Assembly (NCBI RefSeq): GCF_963678635.1
Contig: NC_087066.1
Span: 15,981,949-16,045,948 of the forward strand
Direction of reading: 5' to 3'
Length of the DNA: 64,000 nt
Source of the DNA: Symsagittifera roscoffensis
Taxonomy: Eukaryota; Xenacoelomorpha; Acoela; Convolutidae
The notes beneath the pieces were generated by a model that had not been told where the DNA came from, made no database searches, and was given only the letters and a program-made list of their open reading frames with translations. Within the stretch, counting starts at the first letter, position 1; each line of letters opens with the position of its first letter. Positions 31,884 through 43,479 of this stretch are shown one piece after another. The translations under genes were made by a program, and so were the position numbers.

Positions 31884-32803
31884 CCCGGGTTGACCAAAAC
31901 TTCTAATCATACGATTTCCATTTATGAAAAACTTCTTGTCATACAATTCCATACAATGCCATACGTACAGAACATTGTATGAAATCTCTGATAAACATTT
32001 TTCCATATATGAAAATTGTATGATAGATGTTTTTCCATAAACCAAAAATTTTGATTTATTCTTTCTAAATTTAGTTTCTGAAAATTTTTCGGTTGTGTTT
32101 GCTACCGAACACAAGTGACAAAGACCTTGGTTACTCAAAACACCAAAGGCTGGACAGTCTTGCATTTACAATGCATAGCAAACGACCTGAATTTGGATGT
32201 TTTTCACAATTGATATAAAAAAAAGAAAAAAAAACCTTTATTTTTTGGCAAAATTTTTTAATGATGATTATTTTAAATTTATGATTTTTCAAGTTATCAG
32301 ACATTGATCAAGGCTTACATTAACACCCCATACAAAAAAAAAATAGGAATTTTCAGCGTTTTTGAAAAAAAAATTAAGTGAAAAGAAAATGAAAGCCAAT
32401 TTTATCGTATCCAGGACTACGTTATGCACACAAAATATTAAATTTTGCATGCAAAAAAAAATTTCGAAATATGTTTGTTTGCGTACGAAATTCGATTTGC
32501 GGTTGAAAAAAAAAACAAAAAAAATTACTTGAAAAATTGTTTTGTGTCGCCATCAAAAAAATGCCAGTCATACAATTCCCCTATATGGGAATTGTATGAT
32601 AAGCATTTTTTTCAAAAAACGAGAACCTCAGTTTTTTATCACCAGACTGTTTTATAAGAATCAAACATCCACAGAAATAAGTTTATACCAGTTTTCAACC
32701 ATTTTAAGAAATTGTATGAAAATTGTATGACAAGAATTTTTCCATACACTTGATGTATGGAATTGTATGATAACCATTTTCGGTGTATGGAGGTCAACCC
32801 GGG
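31884..32803. mobile_element. 920 bp non-autonomous inverted-repeat element
   Basis: Ends CCCGGGTTGACC (31884) and GGTCAACCCGGG (32803) are perfect inverted repeats. Both subterminal regions are rich in 'tcatacaatt' and 'ccata' words in opposite orientation, extending the inverted similarity to roughly 80-100 bp. No transposase frame is visible, so it would be moved in trans. I do not see a clear target duplication. Confidence 0.65.
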
Positions 32804-33871
32804 GTAGGCAAAAAATGAGGAGAAAAAAGGTTGAAATTGGCAAGACAAACGGAAGAACCAAAGACTGAAGTGGATAACCCAAAACAGCGTTTGAACGGAA
32901 ATTTGAATAGTAATTGGACGTCCCCAACCCTTAATCGAATCATATCACGGTGATTTATACCCAAGGAGCACTCGTGCCAAATCGCGATAAACGCAGAAGT
33001 AAGCTTTAAGACGGCGTTAGCAGCTGATTTTAGGAGGGAGCAGAAAAATGCCGAGTTTTTGTGGAAATAGAGACAGGTAGGAGAAATGACAGCGCTGCCC
33101 CTTGCTGCTTAGGAGATAACTGGGAAGTGTTTATAATTTTTGGATTTTTGGTGACCACAGCTACTGCTAAGCGACAGGTCAATTCCGAAAGCTTAATGCT
33201 ATCACAAGCACGGCTCTGGGATTCGTTTAATGAAAGAGGAGCGACTGTGTTCTCTTCCGGTTTATGATCCAAATATGGGAAAGCATCACTCAAAAAAATT
33301 AAACACCTTGATACCGTTGTTATTTTTTTCAGAATAAGTCATTGAGATTTGTTTAAGTTTTGTTTAAGAAAAGTAAGTTTTAAGCATATGCGGACGCATT
33401 AATTTAATTTTGGAGCTTATTTGAAATTGTGTAGATCTTAGGCGTTAAATCAAAATGAAATGTGGATTATACTATCTAAAATATAATCCATTATTTAAAA
33501 TACAACTCGTTTTAAAATTTAGGTTTTATTATTTTAGGATTATATTATTTCAAATTGTTTAAAGAAAACATTGCTAGAAGGTATCATTTTGTCTAAAGTT
33601 ATGTCATATTGTCTGAAGTAAACAAATGAAAACATACTGCATATTTTGGAAAAGTACGAATCTGACATAGATAACCTTGCTTGGCATTTAGCAAAAGAAA
33701 GCGGAAACGAGGAAAATTGCATATAGAAACAAATTGCATATAGAAACCTCGAGGTAAATACTCCGAAAAGGCTGGGGGCTTAGTGTACATACATCAATGC
33801 GCACAAATACATGTCAAATAACCCGAAAAAGCTTTCTGCACGGAAGAACTGCCGGTGGAAGATACAAAAAA
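32804..33871. other. Non-coding stretch
   Basis: Phrases 'ggttgaaattggcaagac' and 'gaagaaccaaagac' echo sequence left of the 920 bp element (31840-31880), so the element may have landed in an older repeat. No exon or ORF I can support. Confidence 0.35.
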
Positions 33872-35505
33872 TGAAAGTGAAACGCAAATAAGGTTAATGG
33901 ACCCAATCAGCAGATTATACTCTCACGCTGTGCAATAGCGTCTATCCTATTGCTTTTAAATTAGGTAATGGGTCCTGGGTTCATATGCAAAACAACTGAA
34001 GTTGATTCGCACTGCAAAACGAATTAGTGAAACCATCAAAAAACATTCAACTTTGAGCTCCTTTGATAATACCGGTGGTAGTCTTTTCACAAATGAAGAT
34101 TTGAGAGGCAGTCAGTTGTCACAACTTTTTAAACATAGTAGGAAGACAATAAAAGGAAACCTCGACAATAAATCGTTCGACCTTGAATTTTTTCTGTTGA
34201 TTTGGGTTGTAATTTGTCAATTAATCATTAAAGCAAGAAGTATTTGAACTGAAACAGACGGAAGATTATCGACAATTGAGCTTAAAAACTAAAATTCTGA
34301 GATAACAGCGGATAAATTGTAGTTGGAGGGGCATAAGATGTCTTTTTTAGCTAAAATCAGCGGTTAAGACCTATAAATATTCCAACTACAGGGATAACTA
34401 GAAAAGTAATTAAGTATGGTGGAAGTTAAGAATGGCAACGGCAAGCTCGGTGTCCAAGGTGTTATTGCCGGAGGCATTTACCGGTTCTTGCGGTTTTCAA
34501 AGCTACTTAACACACTTTGAGCATTAGCCGAACTGAAAAACTGGAAACGTACTGTAAAAAGAACCAAAACTAATGATCGACCGCATTATTCCGCGTTAAG
34601 ATTGCAGAAGTCTGCAATCGACGTTTATCGTACCCGCCCAGTTTCTACTAGAAGCAGCTATGATGAGACTGTGAAATCTTTTCGAAGATATTACACTGAA
34701 AAAGCGGTAATCTTCCGCGGACAGCTAGCTTGTCGCGTGCAGGAGGCACGTGAAAAGTTGAAAACATTTCCTGGGGGAATTACAGCAATTGGCAAGGAAG
34801 GTGTACCCAGAAGACTTCCAGGTTATACGGGATCACTTAGTGCTTCGAGGTTTTCTCTTAACGGATCCAAAATAGCCAAGTTAGAATTGAAATCCGCAAG
34901 ACAATTGGGGACCAGGACATGAACATCGCGAATGCTTTAGAGCTGTCAATTCACCTGGAAGCCGTAATTAGAATTGAGGAAGAAGAAAAAACGCCACGAA
35001 AAGCAGCCATACGGAGGGATGAAACAGAAACCCTAATAGACTCGCTGAACAGACTAGTTTAGCAGATGTCGCTTGGTAATGAAAATAATGCCCGGAGTAG
35101 TGACGGTCGAAGAGACATCAGCCACCGGGGAGGAATGCGACTCGATGAGAACCGATATAGGGAACAAGGTTCAAGAGACCGAAAAAGAACTCCTACCCAA
35201 GGACTGCGACTCACTACAAGCGACTACGACTCACTACAAAAACTGATAGTGAGTCGCATATAAGATTTATGGTTCCAATCAGCAGAGTAATCTATCGCAA
35301 TTATACTCTCACACTGTGCAATAGAGTCTATTCTAATGCTTTTGAATTTTGTAATGGGTCGTGGATATCATACCCAACAACCGAATTGGATTCGCCCAGC
35401 AAAAGAATTAGAGAAAACGACAAAAAATGCACCTTTGAGCTCCATTGATAATACCGGTGGTGGTCGTTTCACGAATAAACATTTGAGAGACAGTCAGTTG
35501 TCACA
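33872..35505 (+). mobile_element. Decayed short LTR element with gag remnant
   Basis: Two related direct repeats of about 250-260 bp, 33872-34123 and 35244-35505, both start TGAAAGTGA or TGATAGTGA and end TTGTCACA. Between them lies only a broken gag (34432-35262). No RT or integrase is present and no convincing target duplication. It is an old, non-autonomous remnant of a Ty3/gypsy-type element. Confidence 0.65.
34432..35262 (+). pseudogene. Broken gag of the decayed LTR element
   Basis: Begins MATASSVSKVLLPEAFTG, followed soon by a stop. The best part is around 34602-34800: SSYDETVKSFRRYYTEK and VFRGQLACRVQEAREKL, the pattern of a Ty3/gypsy capsid domain. Further on, a different frame reads LEAVIRIEEEEKTPRK and IDSLNRLV then TAG. 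Several frameshifts and stops make it non-functional. No zinc knuckle is seen. Confidence 0.6.
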
Positions 35506-35685
35506 ATAATCAAAGGAAGGGACGTCTTCCTGGGACAAAACGGGGAATACGCTAGTGATCAATTGAACCATTTTGACTTAAAGTTTTCACCGTAGAGCTA
35601 GTATTTTTTTCCACGGTTTGCAAAAAACACATTGTTACATGTACGATTAAGCCAGAACAAATGAAAACACAGCGTATAGAAGAAA

Positions 35686-35783
<98 letters not shown>

Positions 35784-36912
35784 AATATATAAATATTTAT
35801 GTATATATGGTTTTTAGGAAACCGACAGTTACTAGAAGTCGGGGAATATGTTTATTTTCTGCCGGAACTGTTTGAAGTTAAGGCTGGGGTGCGGCCTAAT
35901 GTATTCAATTAGTAGGCGTTAACGCGTTAAAACTCGAACAGCTTTAACCACCAAATAAGGTGAATTGGTTGCCAATTTCATGCAAGGAGATGATAAACCT
36001 CAAGCATCAGAGAAGTGAAGCGAAGAGTTATTTGGATAACAGCGAGAAACTGGAGTTGACAAGCCTGCAACGCAGAGAGCAACTAAGAATCTCAGAAAAA
36101 TGCACAAAAAAATCTCTGAAAGTCAGAGGGAGAGGGAAAGCTAACTTGAATGCAGAAATTTTCGCAAAAGAACTACACTGGAAGAGACTGCGTCTACATT
36201 GAGAACAAAGTCCTTTTTCCACCCCTCCTAGCCCCTTTGTTATTTTATTGTTGCCGGAAGAGAGGACTATTTCAAGGTGCTAGTTGAAGCCAGAAAAATT
36301 TTCATGGATCCAGAGGCGGGAAAGTCTACAAAAAAGTCGTAGAAGCCGTAAAAAATGTGTTGCGCTTAAAATGGACAATTGAACTGAAAGTTTGCCTTTT
36401 TGACAAAATTGTTGATGTGTTCCATAATTGAAGTCCCTTATAAGGTGCTTAAAGTGATAAAAATGTATCATGGGGGGACCAAAAGATTTGCAAAAATACC
36501 CAGCATAATTGCTCCTTCGTGAGTTGAGCATTCCAATTTCAAGAAGTTTCTATGTTTATAAATTGTAAAGATCATAGTTTGAACTAGTTTGGCGAAATTC
36601 ATTGCTAATTTATGATGTCTGAAAACTGTCAACGTAATAAATAACTTTGGCAACCATGCAAACGCCCTGCCAGGAGGGAGAAAACTTCACTTTATATGGT
36701 GTCAGATAAAGCTAACAAAAGATGCGAAAGACCGTAATCTGGATAAAATCAATATTAAACAGAATACCGATAGAAACGGGGGATCCCGTGAACATCAAAG
36801 TGATTGAATGTTCAGAGCAATCAGTTGGTTAAAATTTTCTTTCATGATAAAGATTTTCAGTTCTAATATTCTGTTTTATCTAAGTCTGCGAGATCAAAGT
36901 TGAGTATAAAAA
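35506..36912. other. Non-coding stretch with compound microsatellite
   Basis: Apart from the microsatellite (35685-35790) I see no repeat boundary. The ORF-like stretch 35960-36202 (basic, Lys/Glu/Leu-rich) has no recognisable domain and I do not call it a gene. Confidence 0.35.
35685..35790. repeat. Compound microsatellite (ACGC)n-(AC)n-(AT)n
   Basis: Uninterrupted ACGC units pass into AC units near 35720 and into AT units near 35744, ending in an A/T tract. The (AT)n part is self-complementary. Confidence 0.95.
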
Positions 36913-37450
36913 TTATAGCATTCTAAGACAATTCGAGTTTTCAATGTAACTTACACGCAATACTCGTTCTATTCCGAGAAAGCATGTTTTGGCTGATCCT
37001 ACAATTATATCTTTACAAAACGTATCAGCACTAAAATTAAAGTTTAGATTGGGGGAAACGATTTGGAATCTTGAGTTGCAAAGTGTACTCATAAGGCAAA
37101 ACAAAGAATTATTTAGAGCAATTAGAGCATCAATGTTTCCATTCATAGAGTGGTTGTTTGCAGAGAGGATCGTTTTGGGGATGATAAGCGTATTTGGTTT
37201 AAGCTTATGAATAATCAAATTTGATGAAAATCTCCTATCAATAGCAAAGTCTGAAACTGTAGATGAGTTATCGTTGAAGCCGGCTACTATGAAAACACAA
37301 TTCAGTTTCTGCAATGTTTAGCGAGAGACAGTAGCGGCGTGATCGGCTAGTTTTGATCCTCTGTACGAGTGAACCGTGGCTCCGACATCTTTAGGGCTGC
37401 AGTACTTAGTCCTTGAGGTTCCTATAACCAGTTTCCTGCTCCACTTGGAT
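36913..37450 (-). pseudogene. SGNH esterase fragment of a retroelement (second copy)
   Basis: The minus-strand frame reads KLVIGTSRTKYC (block I, catalytic Ser in GTS), VGATVHSYRGS, then TAA at 37320-37318, then VFIVAGFNDN (GxND block), TLIIPKT and IVSPNLNFNF. The same order occurs in the element split at 43479/58527, so this is a related copy. Downstream RT is not attached here. Inactivated by the stop. Confidence 0.65.
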
Positions 37451-37639
37451 AGCCACCTCAGCCTGTACTTCGGCACGGAAATTCACCTAACAGGGTACAA
37501 AAGAAGCAAAACAAGAGAAAGAAGAGATTTCAAAACGAATTGTAGAAAAACGTATTTCAAAAAACAAATAACTAAAAAAAAAGAATTGAAAGCGATTTCA
37601 ACCTGATTTTTTACGGGTGGAGGTTCTGGCGGGGGTGTT

Positions 37640-38560
37640 CGGGTAGAAAAGGTGTATTGCGGCTCAAACAGGGCTCGAAGATGTCAAAAGGAAAGCAACA
37701 ATCTGGATAATGGGCAATTGGGATAAGAGCTATAAGCAAAGACTAACTGAACTCAGACAGGTTCCATTATCGTATTACTATGAACTTCTGAAGCAAAGAC
37801 TAACTGAACTCATACTACTTACCAATATCCTATTATTTTGGGACACCCTTCCAGAGAGTAAAAGTAGTTTTCTGGATGATTTTTGACGCCCTCGGGTCCT
37901 AACAAACAATTCCAGACACTCAGTCGCAGCTCTGCCATCTCCACTCTACCCGCATCAACTTGAGACTATCCCGTCCCCTCTCGGTCGATTTATTGCTTTT
38001 CTACCATACTCACTCTATGCGGATCAATTTAGGACCAATCCGACGCATTTGGGCGGTCGCGGCATTATTTGGAAGAATAATTGGAAAATCAATTAGAATC
38101 CGAAAGTTCATTCCGGTCAAATGGTTCGTAGAAATATCAGTGAATTGTAATCCAAGTTATAGAACCGTACTAATAGCGCTTATATTCCGAGACCTCTCAG
38201 AGATTTGTCCTAATAAACATAGGTTACACCGTAATAAAGGGTCACTTTTAATTGATAAACGTTAAAAACTGACTTGATACTACCTACAGCAACTACACCT
38301 AGACTACAACTGATGTTTGATACTTTGAAACTTTAACTATTGATACTTTTCATGTTTTCGTACTCGTATTATTGTCTTTTCAGAAGTCTTGAATTTTCAC
38401 TTCTTCTTCATTACTTTGAATTACATGATCTGTTAATGCTAGTATCAATGTTGAAAGGCAGCTACAACATCAAGCTAACGATAAAGTCGAATATGAAACC
38501 TAGGACAATCTTTTATTATCAAGACAAAAAGATCTAACATCGATAACAAAAGCTCGAACA
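37640..38560 (+). pseudogene. Possible LINE-type RT tail remnant
   Basis: Plus-strand fragments read IMGNWDKSYKQRLTEL and, further on, YFELHDLLMLVSMLKGSYN, resembling the conserved C-terminal region of some LINE pol proteins. A short segment 'gaagcaaagactaactgaactca' is duplicated (37735 and 37791). Frames are broken. Identification is tentative. Confidence 0.3.
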
Positions 38561-39030
38561 AGATGGCTGACGAAAATTTTTGAAAATGAAACTTCAGATG
38601 TTGAATATAATAGGAAAAAATGGAAATATCGACCTCGAATAAATTGACAAACCATACATAACAAAATTATACTGGAATTATTTCCACAAAGATTACTCTG
38701 AAGTCAACTTATGTTCCTGGGGTTTAATATGCAACTGTGGACATTGCAACCCGGTGCAGAAAATCAGCTCAGCCGACAAGTGATTGGTGCAAACACTTGT
38801 GTAAAACACAGAAGCCTAATCTCTCTCTCTCTCCAAATTATCGTTCCGGGCCTTCTTCTTACAAGCGTACCGTTGTCGTTATATCACATGAAACAAAAAA
38901 CTAAATTACAAAAGGGGCCCTTCCGTTTAGTTACGGTAAGTTGGATAGGACCATACCAGCGATCAAAAATTGCCTATATATCAGCAATGAAGTCATAAAT
39001 CCGCATTAAATGCATCGTCGTAATGGTAAT

Positions 39031-40521
39031 TTATCTTAGCCGTCCTTCCTCTACAATAGCGCTTATGGAGTTGTCGATAAATTGAGCTTTGCGTAGCGAT
39101 CTGAACCCCCTTATACAAAGTATAGAGCTCCTCAGGAGCGCGAAGCTTACTTTAGTTCTTATGTAGTTTATAGATTCTGGATAGCTTTCTTGTCTTTTTT
39201 CAATTAGTTTTTCGGCCAATCGCTGCATCGTCCGCGTGGCTGTTGGAGCAGCGCCACCGGTGCATCCAAAAATAAGCGGGCAGAAGCTACTCTGTTCTAC
39301 GTTTAAAATTCTTTAATGATATTTGGAGTTCTTCAGCGTTTCGTGGTATTTGTATGCATCCTTATGCAGTTTTCGCGATGTTTTGGCATGGGGGTTGAAA
39401 ATTTTCACATCAAAGAAAGCGCGGCTGAATCGTGAACACCAGAGTCCGTTTGCCTTAATGTCAAGTCGTGCCTCATCTTCAGTTGTAGTTGAATTGTTGA
39501 CAAAGTTTTCGCCTTGCAACGGCTGAAGTTTCGTCTCAATCTCGACGTCATGGCAAACCTCGTTCATGAGGTTGGCGAATGTGCCTCTTATTTCATTGTG
39601 TCTTATGTGTGTGTAACCACCCTTTGCACAGTGAAGCGCATGTGTCAAGTTAAAATCAGCACCACATGCACTTGTCAGTGGGGTTTTGGTTGGTTCCCAT
39701 CCGTATCTTAAGTAAATACCATCTCTGAACTCTGATTTATTCAGGTTGAAGTTGTATCTGCTGAGTTAATGAGGTTTATTTTTTTTTTGATTTGTTCTAT
39801 CAGTTTTCAATTTTTTGATTTTCGTACATATTTTTTCTTGCTGTGTTACTGCTGTAATAGGATCTTGAGGTTCCAGTACCAGTGATGTTTCCTTAGACCA
39901 TTCTAGGTAGCTTTCATGATCGGATGGCAGCTTGATGTTAAGTCCGCCCATTTTAAGGGGTAAGGAAGATATCTCACGGAACTGGGGGTTCAAAGTGTCT
40001 TTACCGACTAGGTTAGGTAATAATTGTTCTTTGATAATATTTTTACATATTTCTAAGTTTTCCATAATGTTAGGCGTTGTCCTGGCAAGAAATGAAAGCT
40101 TTTCTTGAACTCCTTTAGTAAAGCAGGCATAAACGCTTTGAGGGGAGGTTTTAGCAATTTTTGTTAGTTTTTTTAAATTTTTGATTTGCTCATTCTGTTG
40201 AAATTCGAGGAACCTTTTACATTCAGATTCTGTTCCTAAAACTGAACCAAGCACTCGGGCTCCTGCCTTTATAGTGATTCCTGTATTTGCGAAGATTTTC
40301 TGAGCTTCACCGAGTTTTTCATCTTTGACAATGAGTTGGCATTTGCATGCTTTCACGTGGTAGCCGAAAAATTTACCCAGTGATGCAATTTTATCGAGGA
40401 CGGTTCGTAGATTGCTTAATTTACCGACTGCGTTTCCATCGTCTGCGTACCATTTTTGGGTTACATCGTCTACTGATAAAAATTCTATGAGGGGTATTAT
40501 GGCTAGATCGTACAGTGCCAT
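39031..40521 (-). pseudogene. RT catalytic part, nuclease-like domain and C-terminus
   Basis: One frame runs from 40521 to 39031, cut by TAA at 39768-39766 and 39315-39313. RT: QEGTTLGDPLPMALYDLA (partly upstream), KWYADDGNAVG with the catalytic DD, ARVLGSVLGTE, PLKMGGLNIKLP. After the first TAA: KSEFRDGIYLRYGWEP, CGADFNLTHALHCAKGG and RHNEIR (possible zinc site), then ARLDIKANGLW...RAFFDVKIFNP, whose spaced acidic residues fit a PD-(D/E)XK-type nuclease. After the second: FCPLIFGCTGGAAPTATR and KVSFALLRSSILCIRG. Nuclease assignment is inference from pattern. Confidence 0.6.
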
Positions 40522-40603
40522 TGGTAGTGGATCCCCCAGGGTTGTCCCTTCTTGAGAGTAGATTGTTTTTTTGTTAACGAATAGTTTAGATGGATTGGAG
40601 TAG

Positions 40604-41820
40604 GAGTTCTTAATTGCTGTTAAAAGGGAAGGGCAGGCATTTTCGATGTTTTTTAATGCCAGCTTTCGTTTCAGCGAGTTGAAAGCGTTTTCGGCATCTA
40701 TCAGTAAAACAGCATCGGCGGAAGTTTTGATCTCTTAGCGTGTAGATCGCATATTCAATGCCACATTTTTGTCCTAGGCAGAGTTGGTAGTTTGAACTGA
40801 GCGACATGAGTTCGTTTTTTAAGCATTTAGTTATTGTTCGCCCTATTATCCTACGCATAACTTCTCCTATGCCTATGGGTCTTACCCCTGGATTCTTATC
40901 TAAGGGTATTAATCTGCATGCGTTATATGGTTCCATTAATTCTGGATTTAGTTCTTCTGTGGCCAATTTTTTGGCAATTTAAGCAATTGTTTTTGAAATT
41001 TCAACTGATTGTTGCCCGAAGTGTGTTAGAATACGTCTCCATTCATTCGCATCGAGACTGGTGTTTCGTTTGAGACTGGTGTAATATAGTTCTGATTAAT
41101 TGGTTTAGATGGTGGGTGTTTCTCTATGAGAGTCTGTTCTACTGTCTTACCTTTGACAATCTCGTCGAGAGAAAGAACGCCTTTAGATGTGTCTGTTAGT
41201 TTTGCAATTGCGCTTGATATTTTTCCAGTATTCATTAGTTTGTTGAACTGTTCTGCTTCAGTTTCAGTTTTTCTTCTACTTCCTTTCAACTAGCGCATTT
41301 GCAGTGCCTTTCCTTCGTTATATAGTTTATCCAGGTCTCCGTCTTGGCATTGCTTAAGTCGCCTTGCTATTGTTTTGGATAAAGATCTGTCAATTTCGGA
41401 CTTTGTTTTGCACAGTAATAAGTGTGGAAAAATCATTGCTGCGTGCATTGCGAAGGTATTCTCGTTGTTTTCTATTAGGCTGTTCAAAGTTCTATTGAGG
41501 GTTTCAATAAAATTATAAACAACTTTATTTTTTGACAAGATCGTAAGGACCGGTTTCCAGTGGACCACTTCGGTGTATATCTTCCTGGTGGTTTCTATGA
41601 GTTCTGGACAGGAGTTTGACCATGGGTCTTGTATTGTTCTGGGTTCTATAGTGGAAGACTCTCCTGAGTTTTGTGAGTGTGGGGCAGTGGAAGGGTGAGG
41701 GTGCATTTGGGGGAGCGTGGTTGTAGCTAGGGTTTGGGGATTGCATTCATGCTTGTCGTTAGCTGAATGAAATTGGGAGGTGCAGAGATGACAACTGAAG
41801 TCGTCATAGTGATCACTGCT
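40604..41820 (-). repeat. 1.2 kb tandem duplication, copy 1
   Basis: 1217 bp starting GAGTTCTTAATTGCTG and ending GATCACTGCT, repeated next to it at 41821-43028. It covers the RT N-terminal half and the ORF upstream of it. In this copy about 10 bases are missing after GCGGAAGTTTTG (near 40729), which breaks the RT frame just before the LLIDAENAFN block. Confidence 0.9.
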
Positions 41821-43028
41821 GAGTTCTTAATTGCTGTTAAAAAAGAAGGGCAGGTATTTTCGATGTTTTTTAATGCCAGCTTTCGTTTCAGCGAGTTGAA
41901 AGCGTTTTCCGCATCTATCAGTAAAACAGCATCGGCGGAAGTTTTGCTGTATTGATCTCTTAGCGTGTAGATCGCATATTCAATGCCACATTTTTGTCCT
42001 AGGCAGAGGTGGTAGTTTAAACTGAGCGACATGAGTTCGTTTTTTAAGCATTTAGTTATTGTTCGCCCTATTATCCTACGCATAACTTCTCCTATGCCTA
42101 TGGGTCTTACTTCTGGATTCTTATCTAAGGGTATTAATCTGCATGCGTTATATGGTTCCATTAGTTCTGGATTTAGTTCTTCTGTGGCCAATTTTTTGGC
42201 AATTTAAGCAATTGTTTTTGAAATTTCAACTGATTGTTGCCCGAAGTGTTTTAGAATACGTCTCCATTCATTCGCATCGAGACTGGTGTTTCGTTTGAGA
42301 CTGGTGTAATATAGTTCTGATTAATTGGTTTAGATGGTGGGTGTTTCTCTATGAGAGTCTGTTCTACTGTCTTACCTTTGACAATCTCGTCGAGAGAAAG
42401 AACGCCTTTAGATGTGTCTGTTAGTTTTGCAATTGCGCTTGATTTTTTCCAGTATTCATTAGTTTGTTGAACTGTTCTGCTTCAGTTTCAGTTTTTCTTC
42501 TACTTCCTTTCAACTAGCGCATTTGCAGTGCCTTTCCTTCGTTATATAGTCTATCCAGGTCTCCGTCTTGGCATTGCTTAAGTCGCCTTGCTATTGTTTT
42601 GGATAAAGATCTGTTTTGCACAGTAATAAGTGTGGAAAAATCATTGCTGCGTGCATTGCGAAGGTATTCTCGTTGTTTTCTATTAGGCTGTTCAAAGTTC
42701 TATTGTGGGTTTCAATAAAGTTATAACCAACTTTATTTTTTGACAAGATCGTAAAGACCGGTTTCCAGTGGACCACTTCGGTGTATATTTTCCTGGTGGT
42801 TTCTATGAGTTCTGGACAGGGGTTTGACCATGGGTCTTGTATTGTTCTGGGTTCTATAGTGGAAGACTCTCCTGAGTTTTGTGAGTGTGGGGCAGTGGAA
42901 GGGTGAGGGTGCATTTGGGGGAGCGTGGTTGTAGCTAGGGTTTGGGGATTGCATTCATGCTTGTCGTTAGCTGAATGAAATTGGGAGGTGCAGCGATGAC
43001 AACTGAAGTCGTCATAGTGATCACTGCT
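41821..43028 (-). repeat. 1.2 kb tandem duplication, copy 2
   Basis: 1208 bp second unit. It keeps the bases missing in copy 1 and has its own short deletion near 42615 and a one-base loss near 42445. Its RT reads LLIDAENAFNSLKRKLALKN intact up to the duplication junction at 41820/41821, where the frame runs into repeated finger-ORF sequence. Confidence 0.9.
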
Positions 43029-43117
43029 GCATGCATGTAGCCTGGGCATGTGAAGCACCAAACACCTCCGCCTCGCAGGCTGCTTTTACAAATAAGGCAG
43101 TGTGTTTGAGTAGCCAT
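42591..43117 (-). pseudogene. PHD-type zinc finger protein of the retroelement
   Basis: The start frame (ATG 43117) reads CLIC, then VWCFTCPGYMHAA; a frame change near 43030 carries on as SDHYDDFSCHRCTSQF. Together the spacing C-x2-C, C-x2-C, H-x2-C, C-x2-C matches a PHD finger (C4HC3). It is followed by a Pro/Ser-rich and then helical region. PHD fingers read histone tails, so this could steer the element to chromatin. A partial copy lies at 41290-41760 through the tandem duplication, with TAG at 41292-41290. Confidence 0.55.
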
Positions 43118-43156
43118 TTTAGGATGGACGGCGGTGTCAAGTTAGCGAGAGAATTT

Positions 43157-43479
43157 TTAGGTTAAATTTGCAAGGAAATTTGTAAAGAAATCATAACCGT
43201 AGAACGAGATTTGGATGCCATCACGGCAGAACATTTGATGGGTTAGATTTAGGTTGAGGTTAGGCGAAACAATAAATGTATGGGGGTGTACAAATCTATT
43301 TATCAAATTAAACAGCACATGATTATGAATATAAATTTTGCGGTTTATTTCGGAATTATTACACTTCTGATTTGTTTTGGGGATGATCAGTGTCTTGGGC
43401 TGAAACTTGTTGGTGACGAGGTTAATCAGCTTTTTCCACTGCTGTTCTAATTCTTGTGGATGCAGCCTGTTGTCATTGT
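43157..43479 (-). pseudogene. SGNH esterase, C-terminal half
   Basis: Starts at the LTR insertion point in the GxND block (NDNRLHP), followed by KTLIIPKT, IVSPNLNLNL and MFCRDGIQIS, where the family has the Asp-x-x-His pair (here DGIQ). Its N-terminal half lies across element 2 at 58527-58700, in the same frame once the inserted element is disregarded. Confidence 0.7.

Larger units (their letters stand above)
39031..43479 (-). mobile_element. Degraded retroelement: esterase C-half, PHD finger, RT, nuclease-like domain
   Basis: Minus-strand order: SGNH esterase C-half (43479-43157), Cys/His finger ORF (43117-42591), reverse transcriptase (in duplicated pieces to 39766), Cys-His and nuclease-like region (39760-39313), conserved C-terminus (39312-39031). 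The 5' part lies beyond the inserted LTR element at 58527-58780. Esterase plus PHD in the first protein is known from CR1-like non-LTR elements; the RT here (KNPGVRPIG, WYADD) belongs to a family common in invertebrate genomes that I cannot name with certainty. The copy is dead: duplication, frameshifts and several stops. Confidence 0.7.

Noticed and set aside
35685-35790. Microsatellite as a regulatory Z-DNA/cruciform site
   Set aside because: Alternating AC and AT tracts can adopt such forms, but nothing nearby suggests a function; ordinary simple repeat.
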